From positions 318,210,250 to 318,274,249 of the forward strand of contig JAUPFV010000001.1 in NCBI GenBank assembly GCA_036936605.1: a stretch of 64,000 nt of DNA, given 5' to 3'. The DNA comes from Limnanthes douglasii subsp. nivea (taxonomy: Eukaryota > Streptophyta > Magnoliopsida > Brassicales > Limnanthaceae). Under the pieces are notes generated by a model, which was given only the letters and a program-made list of their open reading frames with translations, made no database searches and was not told where the DNA came from. The translations under genes and the position numbers were made by a program. Below are positions 9,600 through 22,059 of the stretch, piece after piece. Position 1 is the stretch's first letter, and each line of letters opens with the position of its first letter.

Positions 9600-12500
9600 A
9601 GTCATAAAATCGTATGACATAAACACGTATAATAATACATCTCGAAACAAGTCATGAAAACATCCCAAATACATAAAACATCCCAAATATATCCATTATG
9701 TCTAAAACAAGTTATGAAAATATCCCAAATACATAAAACAAACAATATATTTCAACAACGTCTACATCTGTTGATAATACTAACCATCTCATCTGCAGCG
9801 CCTACCAACTCCTCATGCGTCATCGTGGCTAGACGTGGCTGATACTCATTGATCTGGTCATATCATAGGGATCAACATTGCAGTGAGTGTGCACCAGAGG
9901 CCCTCCACCAATATACGTATCATTGCCTACCGAAGCCAGGGTTAACACTATGTACCACATGTTCTTTCTAACCAAAACAGGTTACATCAGATCTGTACCA
10001 TCTTGCCCACTGTTGTACATCGCACCCAAAATGGTGAAAAAATGGTGTTATCAATTCACCCACAACAAAAGATCTCACACATACTTTTGAGTAGTCTTCT
10101 TACTTGCTTTTGTGGCATAAGTACGAAACATGTTACTAAAGTAACAACTGAATGTGGCCCATCTTACGGGTGATGATATCCAGGTAATAAGCACGACTAT
10201 GTTGAACGATTTGAGCGTATGCTCAATCCAACTGACCATATGGTACTGACGCACACCTCGTAGATAAACATACGAAAGAAAAATCAACTGAAAGACATAA
10301 TATAGTTAGCATACATAGAATTTAATCTAAGTTAATATTAAAAAAATGTAATACAACTTACATCAAGTACGGTGCACATCGATAGTGTGTGTCTCAACTC
10401 CGATCGAACAACCTGCAAAAAATAAACTTTTAGTTGCACGTAACGGCAGATATGTGGTGACGCTAAAGTGAATATTTTGTTCAAGAGAGCACTAAACGTC
10501 TTAAAATAATCAAAGATCCTAGTTTTTAACAGCCATGTAAACCCAAATATACCACTGGTACAGTGCATAAAACCATGGTTGAGGGAGTGGTAAAGTTATG
10601 CCAATACCATCTGACCCCAACCGTACTGATCCATAAGTTGACACAGGTTTATAAATTGAAGGTAATTTAGGAAGATACTATTGCTAGTTTTGTTGGCGCA
10701 AATAGTAGATCCTAAGACGTATTGTATATAAGCTCGCGTAGCATGATCAACCCTTGCATCATTAGCCTTACTATCAGTGTATCGCCCTTGTGTGAAAGTC
10801 GTACGTAACCACTTTAAGGTCAAACTAATCCCATTCCTAAGGTTTTTAACCACCTCATATGGTCGTACACTAAGCATACTAGTGTATGTCATGCACCCAT
10901 AGACAGAGCCACGTGGAGTCCTGTGGGTCCCAGGAACCCACCAAGCTCAATAAATAATATGTTAAATACTTCAGTCAAATGTGCATGTGAGGAACCCACA
11001 GGCGTTGGGTTCGAAACCTAGAAGTGGATTCTTTGTTCTCTTAATTTTTGAGTTAAATTAATTTTTTATTATTTATTTTATTATATATATAATAACATAT
11101 CAATATTATTATAATATTAATATATCATTTATTTTTTATTATATATATAAATTTGATGTATATTTTATTATATATTATTTATTTATAAATACGTTGATTA
11201 AAATAATAATATAAATTTATGAACAATTGTTTTTTTACTATCAATTAGAAAACTCTAACTGCAAGCTTCAAACACTAATGTATTTATTATGGTTCCATGT
11301 TATTAATTCTCAAAATTGAAGCTTTGCTACATGTCTTATATTACTATTCACTAGTTACAAAAATTAACTTTTGTTGATCTATATTTTTTCTTAAGATATA
11401 GAGGTGTAGATTTCAATTTCGAAACAAATAGACCTGCATAAATCATAATTTTTTATTTTGATTTACGAATCAAAACGTAACAACATAGGATTTCGAGTTC
11501 ATTAACAATACATCTATTAGTCTCTGTATACTGCGGAAAAGCTCAAACTAAAACTTGATCAAACCGTAACAATATAGTCTCTCGAATTCACTAATAATAG
11601 ATGTCATAATCAATACATATATTAGTCAACTTCTATTTTTATGTTATAATAGTACTTCAAAGTGTTGACAATAATAATATAAAAGACTCACTTAAACAAA
11701 TAAACAACTTTTATATGTAGTGAAAGATGAAGATATATTACAACACCATTTTATAATTTTCACTATAAAAGAAATATTTTTTAAACAATAACCAAGACAC
11801 CATAGGGTTCAAATCCTGGCTACACCACTGGATGCACCTCTCATTCTCATCCGTAAAAGACAAAACGTCAAAAACCATACCTGTAATTAGCAATCTGGTA
11901 ATAACGTGGGCATCATCTCACCGAAGGATAAGTGAAACAAAGACATCTACTCATGTCAGCGCTCGAGAAAGACATTTATCAGATGGATGTTAGTATACCA
12001 ACAAGACAACGCATCAATCAGTGGGCCAAAAATCATCTCCATAACCTTTGCTCGTACCCTAGTCTGATGTCTCGCCTACAATATGTACCGAACAAAAAAT
12101 TAGTAAACCAAAAAGTTGTTTATTAAAATTAAGTTTAAACTGAATAGATAAAATATGGTTGAAAATACTGAAGGTTTAAAGAAACTTACATCTCATTGGT
12201 AAATGTTGTACGCCTCGTATAGGCCGTAATCAAGATAAAAAACAGAGATTGGGCATGGCAGTCTCAAACTCCACCTCAGGTTCCGCTTGAGAAGATGAAC
12301 ATGCACTACTGCTGCCAACCGCAACCCAACCAACGTGATGGCTGGTATCATTCGCTACACCACCACGACACAAACATCATTTCGTCTAAGGTTCCTGGTG
12401 AAAGATCCTTCGTATAAACAATCTCTCTAGGAATAGGTGTATCAGGGTCCATCTCATGAACACGCTACTTCTTAGCGGTCGTTTTTGTATGCATCATCCC
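9600..12500 (-). pseudogene. Plant mobile domain (PMD / MAIN-like) gene 1, decayed and split by a hAT element
   Basis: Reading from about 12490 down, exons are separated by GT-AG-like gaps. A PMD-type beginning (FGEMMPTL, near 11900) is followed, across the hAT insertion, by MTYTSMLSVRPYEVV. Then come WLRTTFTQGRYTD, RAYIQYVLGSTICANK, FLNYLQFINLCQLMDQYGWG and a C-terminal LRGVRQYHM-type block. These are the landmarks of the plant mobile domain (PF10536), shared by MAIN-like nuclear proteins and many Mutator-type or retroelement-borne copies. Several in-frame stops (for example after YGWGQMVLA) show it is no longer coding. Whether it is a former host gene or transposon cargo cannot be decided here. 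Confidence 0.65.
10898..11830. mobile_element. hAT-like non-autonomous element inserted in PMD gene 1
   Basis: A 933-bp AT-rich insert without coding capacity. Its ends are weakly inverted (CATAGACAGAGCCACG on the left, CAGTGGTGTAGCCAGG as the reverse complement of the right). It is flanked by 8-bp CATGCACC (10890-10897) and GATGCACC (11831-11838), a 7/8 match, which fits hAT target duplication. Removing it joins two PMD coding pieces in one frame on the minus strand, which supports both boundaries. Confidence 0.65.
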
Positions 12501-13300
12501 TGGAAAAAAACAATACCAATAATTAAACAAATACAAAAAAATACCAACATGTAATGAAACAATATTATAATGAATTAAGTTCGTGTAATGAGAGAAATCT
12601 AAACAAACAAGTAATTCGAATAAATAATCAACTAAATCTAAAACATTTTGCACAAAAGGGTAAAACCTGGACAATTGTGTCACACACAAATCTGGTAAAG
12701 TTGTCGCATGCGAATCTGGATAAGGTTGTCGCATGCGACATCCACTCTTCCTGGTCGCACGACATCATGAATCAAACTCATCTGGTCGCACATGTCGTAC
12801 AACAAACATATGTCGAACAAATAAGGAGACTGAAACCCTAGATCTCTCATTCATGTGCCATTCTCCTCAAAATCAAAGCAAAAACATAGATTCACAACTC
12901 ATAAACAACCCTATCTTATCAATTCAACAAAGCAACTACAACCATGCGAAGATATTTAAAAACAGAGTGTAAAAGCTAATTTTCTACAGCCTGTAGACAA
13001 CGAAATTGAGAAACAAATAGAGTAGTAAGGTTTTATGGCATACTTATATAATGTTGTGAGTTCAGATTCGAAAAACAAGAAACTTTGATTTTCAGGTGGT
13101 TGAGAGTTCTTGAGAGGCTTTGTGAGTTTAAGAAAGAAAAAGGAGAAAAATGTTGAGAGATCTATCAATTTGCTTATATACCTTGTTTTTATACAAAGGG
13201 TAAATTTATCTAAAATTAGGTGAGAGATCTATCAAAGTGATATATGATCCAACGATGTAAGATCCAACAATATATGTCTTATTTTTAGCCTAGCCCTATT
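12500..13300. other. Upstream flank of PMD gene 1, no gene recognised
   Basis: AT-rich sequence with a short imperfect repeat containing GTCGCATGCGA (12709-12738) and GTCGCACGAC or GTCGCACATG (to about 12795). It probably includes the promoter or leader of the decayed PMD gene. GAGAGATCTATCAA occurs twice (about 13153 and 13223). I see no protein or RNA gene. Confidence 0.4.
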
Positions 13301-15540
13301 GGAAATGTTAACACTAGATTTCACATAGGGACAATAATGAGATTGATGAGAAAACCAATTATAAGTTTATTTACAAGGTCAAGTTTTATAGTTCACTTCC
13401 TTATTGAATTTGGAGTAAGGTCATCAATATTAACTACACAATTCATATTTTTCAGTTTTAGTTCAGTAATTTGTTGTTAACATTAAAGTTGAACTACGGT
13501 GCGGGAAAATAATTCACCATTGACCACAAATAGACTTACATAGTAAAATTTTATAAAATAACTATATTAAGTATGAATAATTATTTAAATTGTACAAAGT
13601 TTTCAAATATTAATAATGTTAAGTATTATTCAGTCTACATGTTAAGATTCTTCTTAAAATATCTTGGACAATTGATGGAGGTGAGAAATACTATTTTTAT
13701 CAGTTTCTTCATCTCTTAATGTCCAGAATAGTGCAGATATTTTATAACTTGGATAATATATATGGATAATCAGTCTTTGACCACATATCGTCTTTGAGTT
13801 TGAGAGCAAAGAATGGGATGAGGGTCAGACAAATATAGTTGTTAGGTTTTTACCATCCAGAACATAAGTTTTCAAAAGTTGACTTTTAGAGATGCATTCT
13901 TTACCAAATATATTTTCATATAATAATATCAATCTCTCCATTTGGTCTTGCCATCATCTTTGTTCGACCTTGAAGTAAACATCAGTCTCTGTTTTTTTTT
14001 ATGTTGTTCAATATCTCTTTTTACATTATCTATAACGAGAAGTATCTCTATTCAAGAGACAAGTGATAAATAAACCCTACTTGTGGAGACATCTTTATAT
14101 ACATGGGAAGAATGAAACAACTTTTATCAAAGAGGGAACAATAGAGAATTATTTTGCCTGACTTGAGAGTATTTTTATTCTTTGAATCGAACCTCAAATA
14201 CTTTTTGATGGAAAGTCTGTTAGACTATGTTAGATCTCACATAGATTTAATCTTAACCAAGTTGGCATTCTTAAGACCAACAAAAAATATTTTGTCGAAC
14301 AAGACTCTACTTGCAAGAATCTTGTATGAGCATCCTCATGCACCACTATTCAAATCAAAAACTTTAAGTTGGTTATTTGCTTCAGATGAAAAGGTAGAAG
14401 GGTAATACTTACCTTACGGATATTAGTATGAATACTATCACAATATGAGGAATTTAAACAAGAGTCACATCGAACTTGCTTTCATGGTACGTTACCAAAT
14501 CAAAAAAGAAAAGGAATGAGAGACCTCAATGTTAAAATATTGATATTTATCCGTTATAAATAGAACAAGTATAATTTTTATGTATTTTGTTGAATATTTT
14601 CTAAGTCTCGATAAACTAATGATTATTTCTTTGTTTTAGAATGCGATTAACCAATATATTAACTAACTTGTTATGCTAAATTGGATCGTATTGTGTTTTT
14701 TTATAAAGTCCCTTGACGTGTCATGAGTGTGAAAGGGGTTCAAGAATTAGTTTTCTTTTATATAAAGGTTAAAATTATTTATTTTAGATTTTTTACCCTA
14801 TATTCTATGGTGGAACTCGAAAGATGTTAAAGATATCATTCTAAACCCTTCATACAATTTTTATTGATTATGGACTTATATATATATGTCAATGAGATCG
14901 AGTATAGAATTTTATTTACTCACTTTGAGATTGAGTATCGATTTCCCTTATTTTCTTGCTAGGATTAGAAATCCTGTAATTTACATATTCATACGATTGA
15001 GTCTTAAGGTTTTTGAAAGAGTGCAAAAAATTATTTCAAATCATTGTTATTTGACCCATAAATATTCTGAAAAGGTGAAGACATTTTGAATTGTTTGTTG
15101 ATAATGACAAAGTGGATGAAAACGTATTAAATTATTTGAAATAAGATCTTTTATCTCATGGTAATCTGTTAGAGTCTCCTTACGGAACTTTTGTTAATGG
15201 GTTAGTCGTACACTTCATATATCTCTAGTGATTTACATGACATCATCAAATAATACAAGTCTTAGATAATTATGTAGAATATCTCACTGATATTGGTGCG
15301 GTCTTTTTCGGCATTAGAGATGAGATTTATAACTTCTAATTTATGTCTCATTGCCACCCCAATCCAATTGGTGCAAGACATTATGCATGAGACATTTTTA
15401 CCATTTGTTTCGCTGTGATGCATCATATAATACTGTAGCATTTAATCTTGTTGCACTAGGTTAATGTTGAAGATTTCATTTTCATCGCAGTCTTATCCTC
15501 ATATTCGGGTGCTGAGATTTCTTAATTTTAGCCCTGAATT
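13300..15540. other. Unassigned AT-rich region
   Basis: No recognisable gene. The longest reading frames (14154-14405, 14886-15089) resemble nothing I know and are short. By position this could hold the 3' part, including a ruined antisense ORF, of element C, but I found no matching motif. Confidence 0.35.
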
Positions 15541-15715
15541 TACCCCTTATAATAATGGGTACTTGGTCTTATGATGTACCCTTTCTAATAATAGAATGTT
15601 AGACATTGGGATGTACCTCTTCCAATAATGGGTTCTTAGACCTTAGTACACACCCCTTTCAATAAAGATTTTTAATATCACGAGATGCACTTATCTAATA
15701 ATTTACCGTCTTAAT
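15538..15715. repeat. Short tandem repeat array, about 37-39 bp unit, 4-5 copies
   Basis: Successive units share TACCCTTTCTAATAATGGGT followed by a CTTAGAC/CTTGGTC-like segment and GATG (15540-15710). The copies are diverged. The array lies just beyond the integrase end of element C on the side of its 3' LTR, the place where some Tat elements (for example Retand) carry tandem repeats. Confidence 0.6.
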
Positions 15716-15999
15716 TTTTTTTATCATATTGATTGGCCATTATTGAAAGAATGAAACCATAATGTATGTAATTGGTATGGTTATTAACAAAGTATAAAGA
15801 TGTATGGTAGCGTTATGAAAATAATAACGAGAATGAAAAAACAAATATTATCACATAAACTTTAGATTATATACTAGTGTCTTATTAAGACTTTACACAA
15901 GCCATTGAGTAAGGAAAGAATGCACCATCGATATTATAAGCATAAAACAGGCTCATAAAGGATTGTGATTTACACGGTGTGATATAATTTTAAATGCTC

Positions 16000-17030
16000 A
16001 ACGTTCTAGGTATGTTAAAGCTAATTACCTTATTTGTCTAGCAGCGGGTATGTTTTTTGCTTGAATTTAGATTCGATGATGTACGATCCATACCAATTCG
16101 CGGCAAGCTTACCTAACCAAACTTTAGAGTGAAACCAAACTTTATCACCTGACTCAAATTTGTGGAACCAAAGCCTGTAGTTGTTTTGTTATGAATTAAA
16201 GCCTTGTAATGCTCATACCATAAGCGAGATTTTACCTTTTTCTTCAATGATCTCAACTTCGAATTATTTTGCATCATCATTTACTTTGAAAATGTAATTA
16301 GATATTTTAGAAGATTGTAACATCATTTTGGCTGGAACAATTGTATATATGCCATATACCAAAGAGAATGGAATTCATTTGTTGCGGTACAAATGTTTAT
16401 AATGTATGACAAAAAGACATGAAGTACCAGGTCCGGACAGTTTCCAACTGCTCTAGAAAAGGTTTTTTTTAATCTTTTTGGTTATTTTTCTATTTTTTAC
16501 TTCTGTTTACTTGTTAGCTTGGAGATAAAAAAAAAATGATGAAAATATTTACAGGATATTTTTTTTATCAATATTGGGCTAAGATGTTATTATGGAATTG
16601 AGTGTAGTTGTCTACAGTGATGGTCCATGATATGTCGTATTGAAAAAACATGTAGAAATCCATAAAGTTGATGACCTCTTTGGTCTTGATGCCATCCACC
16701 AGTTTTTCATATGTCCTCTTTGAAAAATAATCTGCGATGATGATTAAGAATTTTCTACCTTATATATCCGGAGGGAAAGGTCCAACGATGTCAGTTCCCC
16801 ACCGGTCAAACAGTATTGCTTTAGATATGGTCTCTAAAAGAAATGCGGGGACTTTGATGAAATTGGAATAACAATGACATATGTCACAATATTTCACCTT
16901 ATTTTTTGCATCCGTCACGATTTTTGGCCAATAGTAGTCTTTCATTATATTTCTTTTGTGCAAAGCATTATAGTCATATGTGTGCTTCATTCCTTTACAT
17001 GAAATTTTCAATAATAAAATTGGCATCTTA
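16000..17030 (-). pseudogene. Element C integrase remnant
   Basis: The best preserved piece (17026-16760) reads HKRNIMKDYYWPKIVTDA, then VKYCDICHCYSN (zinc-binding CxxC half) and DRWGTDIVGPFPPDI with the first catalytic Asp. The rest of the core and the LAKWxGPY-like C-terminal zone (near 16100) are only visible as scattered words. Non-coding now. Confidence 0.72.
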
Positions 17031-17379
17031 TGAGATGAGGCCTCGTAGTAACGATTTTGTTACGGCTCATATGTAGAGTGTTCATAAGAATATGATGAAG
17101 TGACCGACTTCTCTGATAATGTACTTCCGTCCATGTATTTGATAATAAGAGTCCTATATCCGTCTGTCTCTTCTTCCCCATCTATCATCATACCTTTAGA
17201 TCTGGTGAAGGTTATAAGGAATTTTTTTGGCAAGATAATATATGACTTATATTAAAAGATGACTCATGCTCATGTATTTGTGCATGTTGAAGATGTCAGG
17301 GCATATGCTTTGGTATTATCTATCTGGTGTACCTGCTCAAAGTCTGCGTGCTAAAAAACGCCATTTGTTGCCAAAGCTA

Positions 17380-17660
17380 CTTAAAGTATTGGTTAATATT
17401 TTCCTACTTTGCATCGAATTGACCTAACACCTTTTTATAACTAGTTGTAAATAAGTTAATAGTTGGACGTTCTTAGCGCCACATATGTTGACTAACCGAA
17501 GTGTTGCGGCGACCATTTCATATTCGGCTTTGTTGTTGGCTTATGACGGTTAGTTTACCCACTTCTTTGACTATAACCTACGTTTTTCATAGGAATAAGA
17601 TCGACGCTTCTTCTTGATAGGCCAAAAGTTCCAATTAACCAGTAATTTATGACACATTAC
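17380..17660 (-). pseudogene. Element C archaeal-like RNase H remnant
   Basis: The minus strand at about 17545-17440 reads ANNKAEYEMVAATLRLVN followed by ICGAKNVQLL. This is the Glu-containing motif and following helix of the second RNase H of Tat elements, equivalent to NNESEYEANIIGLKLA in element A. It places element C in the same lineage. Confidence 0.7.
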
Positions 17661-18588
17661 ATCGTTTGGGATAACCATCACATCATGGGCTATCTAAGAA
17701 AAAAAATGTTTATTTTGTAAGAGGTCAATAAGTTTATACGTGAAGTTTGTTGGGATGTCTTTGTCGAGTCGTAAAATATTTTATCCCTTTATATATACAC
17801 CCTTCGTCTCTTCTTCATGCTTGATGATGTGCGAGCCTCTATGGAATCAACCATGTAATCTAAGATAATCGGGCCCCCCTCTGGTTGTTATGCTTCGTGG
17901 TTCTTCCTTTTGCGGGCCAACCTTATTGCATAACATTATCTTGCAGATTTTATGTTCTCGCGGATAATTCTAATGTTTTCATTGATTGGGTGGTTCAAGC
18001 ATTAGTGAACCATGGAGACAACTGTATGCATTTGATCCAATCATGAATGTCTAATGATCACGTTGTAAACCGAATTTCCTTCCACTATCATGAAGAGACA
18101 TCACACTTTCTTATTAAACTCGTGTCTTTCCAATACCACATCCATAGTCAGTTGTCGAACAAGCTCTGCATATTATTTTTTGAATTTTATGAAAACTCTT
18201 TCGGAAATGATCAATGGTGGCACGCCCCTCATCCGGTCGTATGTGCTTTTATATAAGATTTTTGTTGAGCTCATTGTGTCTATAATAACACGTGTTACCT
18301 CAAATATATCCATCTCTACATTGATTAATATTGCATCCCTAAGAGGTCTTGTTACGCCTCAAAGGTCATCATTTGAAAATTCCAGGATGAGGTACGGTGG
18401 TTGATATAGGTAATATGAAGTATGTCCACAGTTTTGTACCTCTAGATTGTCAATATATATTTTTCTTAAACAATTGGAGATTCAAAAGAAATGATATCCT
18501 TCAACAATAACTCCAACCATTTGCCATTCAAGGTTGTAATCAAGATATTATATTTGTGCAATATCAAATATAACATTATTGGCAAGGT

Positions 18589-19314
18589 TGTACGGTTGTC
18601 AAACAGATATTACGGATACAAATCTGCATATATCTGAATCTAAAATCTGTATCCGAATCTCAATTCGAATCCATTTAAAAAAATTATATATGAATCCGAA
18701 TCCAACAGATACTATCCGGATATAGATAATATCTGAATTTCGGCTATTTTTTAACTAATTACATTATTAACAATAATTCGATGGTTATCACATGCCTTTT
18801 ATAAGCACCTTAATAGAAATTCATATTCTCACTCTAGATGTGGGATAAGACTAAGAAAAATATAATTATTTAGAATAGTCACCATATGTTTTATAGACAG
18901 CTTGGTAGCAATTATTTTTCACATATTAGATGTGGGATAAAACTAAAAAAGCATACTTGTTTAGAAAAGTCACCATGTGTTTTATTAACAACTTGGTAGC
19001 AACTATTTTTCCAACTTTAGATGTGGGATAAGATACATTTTTTAGAGAAACAACCCTCCATATTTATGGCCAACTTTGTTAGTAATTTATTTTGCTTTTT
19101 ACAATGTGGGATAGCTAAAAAGCATGCTTAAAACAATTTATATTTATTTATTTATAAAATTTCGGATATTGGATATTTCGAATACGGATATGGCTATATC
19201 CATATCTGTTATTTCCGCATACGAATTTGGATACGATTATTATCCATTTTATTCAGATTCGAGATCGAATATATGTGTGGGATATCAGATTTTTCTGGTT
19301 TTTTAACAGCCCTG
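18589..19314. mobile_element. AT-rich TIR element (hAT-like) inside element C
   Basis: About 726 bp, non-coding. The ends carry related inverted blocks rich in GATATCC/GGATATG words (left from TACGGTTGTCAAACAG, right ending TTTTTTAACAGCCCTG). Flanks are GGCAAGGT (18581-18588) and GGCAATGG (19315-19322), a 6/8 match. Inside is a 91-bp tandem repeat marked by GATGTGGGATAA at about 18838, 18929 and 19020, with a partial copy at 19104. The boundaries are provisional. Confidence 0.45.
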
Positions 19315-19439
19315 GGCAATGGACTTTGGATTTGCCAGTTTTTTTGCTCTTTTTACGACATGCTCGGGCTATATTCTCTCTCACATGGTTGATGAATCTC
19401 TCTTTCTTTGTTTTTCTCATTTAACGACTCTCTCCTTAC

Positions 19440-20400
19440 GTCTTATTTTTATCTTCACAAATTCCTTCAACTGCTGGTTTTCATCTTGCAATGCTTAGCA
19501 GTCCTTAGTATAGTGGCCTATATTATTGTAAAACTTGCAGAACTTAGATGTATTGTGATTATATATTGTACCATTAGTCTTTGGTGGTATTTCGTAGTTG
19601 TATGCGTCTCTGATCTTGAAGTAGATGTATATTGGTTATCCTTTAGTTTGGTAAACGTGTCACACGCGTGGTGTTTGGTCCTTTGGTCACTTTCATAGAT
19701 ATTTAACTTATTTTTATTGCCTTGATATTCTTGTACCACTTAATCCATTGATCGAATTAAGCTAACAAATATCCAAAAATATATGTATTCTTCATCATAA
19801 TAGACTTGGACAAATGTCTTCTTAAGATTTCATTTCGATATGCAAGGCATACGATATTGTACGGAAAGTCTCACATCTGATCTTTTGTTTCCACAAACCT
19901 CTATGTGCACTCTCGCAAGCTTTCATTCGATCTTTTCTTATAGTGGATTATGAAGTTAGAATCTCACTATATAATCTTAGACCCAATATAGTGAAAACGG
20001 AAATCTAACCTTAGTTGGTTAACGGTTCAGATGCTGCCCATTGGCAAACTATTAAACCATGTGATGGTCGGTCTCTTTAGTGTCAAAATGAAAGCTTTGC
20101 ACCTGAAAACATCATCTGTTGTTGTATACCTCAGCGTCTCACTTCTAAAGTTTGCTACATGATGATGTAGGTCACCTTTTTCGGTGAACTTGTCAATTTT
20201 ATGTGTAGAAATACAGTGGTAGATTGCATGTTCTATTTCGAGTGCAAATGGGAATTCGGCATTCCTAAACTCATCATAAGCATCATAAACAATATATATT
20301 TTTATCAATATTTACCTTTGTCATGCTTATAGACTTCTTGTTGAACCCTAGTCATTTGTTCGTTAAAGTCTGGTTGCTACAATGAAGAGTCGCGTACTGG
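19440..20400 (-). pseudogene. Element C gag remnant
   Basis: The core piece 20308-20027 contains IDKFTEKGDLHHHVANFRSE and LKRPTITWFNSLPMGSI, matching the DPDNHLEQF...WYNSLPQG core of A and B. Farther down, FCKFYNNIGHYTKDC is a zinc knuckle in the same position as CQYHHDTGHTTEDC of element B. It has several stops and is no longer coding. Confidence 0.72.
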
Positions 20401-20719
20401 CTAGAATCGCTAGATGGATAATTATTAATCGTTGGGGCATGTTCAGATTTCACCCCGGTGAGCTTGTTGGCTCATATAGGCTAAATGAGGCCCATAGTGG
20501 TTGTTGGTATGTGCTCGTACAAAGGAAAATGGGTAATCGGATGGCATGTGCGAGTAGGTCGAAGCAACATTGGGGTGATATGTTTAATAGGATGATTGAG
20601 CAAAAGGATTTGTGCGTATTGAAGGGTAGTGAAAATGTTGGTATTGTAGCCGGTTCGGATGAGCTGCAAAAATTAAAATATTATAGGTTGTCGTATGAAC
20701 TTCTCTCATACTCTCATTA

Positions 20720-21157
20720 GCAGATTTTTTTCGAGAATGAATCTATTCGTTTCGTTTTCTGTTTATTTATCGGTATCCGAAATCCGGTTTTTTTATTTTT
20801 TCTTAAGACTTTGGTGTTTATGATCTAATTTATTCATTGTTAAACTTTTCATGTATATCTTATTATTTTATATATTTGAATTTTAAACTTTTAAAAAAAT
20901 AAAATATCTCTCCTATACAAATGCCAAATTTATTCAAAATATAGTAAAATTGTAAATAATTTTTTTTATCAATTTTTGTCTTCATATAAAAAAAATCAAC
21001 CTATCGTATTACTTAGGTTTGTATTTAATCACCATTTAGTTATATTAAACTATTAGAATTGAATTATTTGAGATGTAAATATTTATCATTTTCAAAACAC
21101 AACCCCAAACAAAAAATAGATGATATTTTAATCGATTTGACCAGCAAAAACTTAATT

Positions 21158-21212
<55 letters not shown>

Positions 21213-21640
21213 GATTATAAGTTAAAGACTATAGGTTAAAGATGAGATTTCATTATATTATTCTATTGCATTTAGTTTTAACATTTTAATTATGGTTGTT
21301 TTCAAAATTAATAATGCAACGATAGATACCAACTATCATTATAAATGTTATCTTTATTATTATATTATTGACAAAAATTAATATATATTAATATTAATTT
21401 ACGAATAAAGTATCCTTTTATAATTACTGCTTATATAACCATCTGTAAGCTACTAATAGATAAAATTACAAGTTATTTTTTTTTTCATTATTTGAATCAA
21501 ATATTTTATTTTGTATTTTTTAAAATAATCATCTTTTTTAAATCGTAGTTCAAAAAAATATCTGAAAGTACTATTTATTTAATTTTTCAAGACGAACAAA
21601 ACTAGATGCATGTATGATATTTTTTTGTTTTTTTTGTCAC
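20720..21640. other. AT-rich spacer with an (AT)n microsatellite
   Basis: No gene is seen. An uninterrupted (AT)n run occupies about 21165-21207. The rest is AT-rich unique-looking sequence. Confidence 0.6.
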
Positions 21641-21642
21641 AC

Positions 21643-22055
21643 CGAGTAACCTTGGTCTCGTATCTTTATTATCAAGTAGTACATGTCTCGCATCTCTCAA
21701 CTTCATCATGTATAGTCTCGTATCTATTCATTTCATCATGCATAATCTCTTTTCACTTCATCATGCTTGGTCTCACATCTCTTCACTTCATCATGTCTGA
21801 TCTCGCATCCCTCCACTTCATCATGTATGGTATCTCTAATTCATCATGTTTGGTCTCACATCTCTCCACTTCAGCATACATCGTCTCGCATCTTACCCCT
21901 TCATCATGCTTGATATTTCATCTCTCTAATTGATCATGTCTGGTCTTGCATTTGTTCACTCCATCATGTATGGTGTCTCATCTTTTACTTCATCATGCCT
22001 AGTCTCTCATCTCTTCCACTTCATCATGTCTGGTCTCGCATATATTTATTACATC
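21643..22055. repeat. Minisatellite, about 30-bp unit, about 13 copies
   Basis: Imperfect units of the form CTTCATCATGTCTGGTCTCGC followed by ATCTCTTCA repeat across the interval, with substitutions and a few short units. The stop-free frame over part of the array is a by-product of the unit length being close to a multiple of three. No array-related proteins or leader are present. Confidence 0.85.
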
Positions 22056-22059
22056 GTGA

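Larger units (their letters stand above)
15870..20720 (-). mobile_element. Element C: very decayed Tat-type Ty3/gypsy retrotransposon
   Basis: Minus-strand order is gag N-part (about 20720-20310), gag core (20308-20027), zinc knuckle (about 19560-19500), protease-zone remnants (about 18580-17980), archaeal-like RNase H (about 17640-17400), and integrase (17026 to about 16000). The conserved pol 3' trailer, matching A and B (..GCCA...GAGTAAGGAAAGAATGCACC), is at 15900-15932. No RT sequence is seen between the protease zone and the RNase H, so about 2 kb seems deleted. A TIR element interrupts it at 18589-19314. LTRs were not identified. Confidence 0.75.

Noticed and set aside
14154..14405. 83-codon frame in the unassigned region
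   Set aside because: No recognisable domain, no conserved neighbour, and base composition like the spacer.
21610..21933. 107-codon open frame on the plus strand
   Set aside because: It is the translation of the 30-bp minisatellite. The unit length near a multiple of three keeps it open.
21643..22055. Could this repeat array be a CRISPR
   Set aside because: Units are imperfect, contiguous and without unique spacers, and the sequence is plant nuclear DNA.
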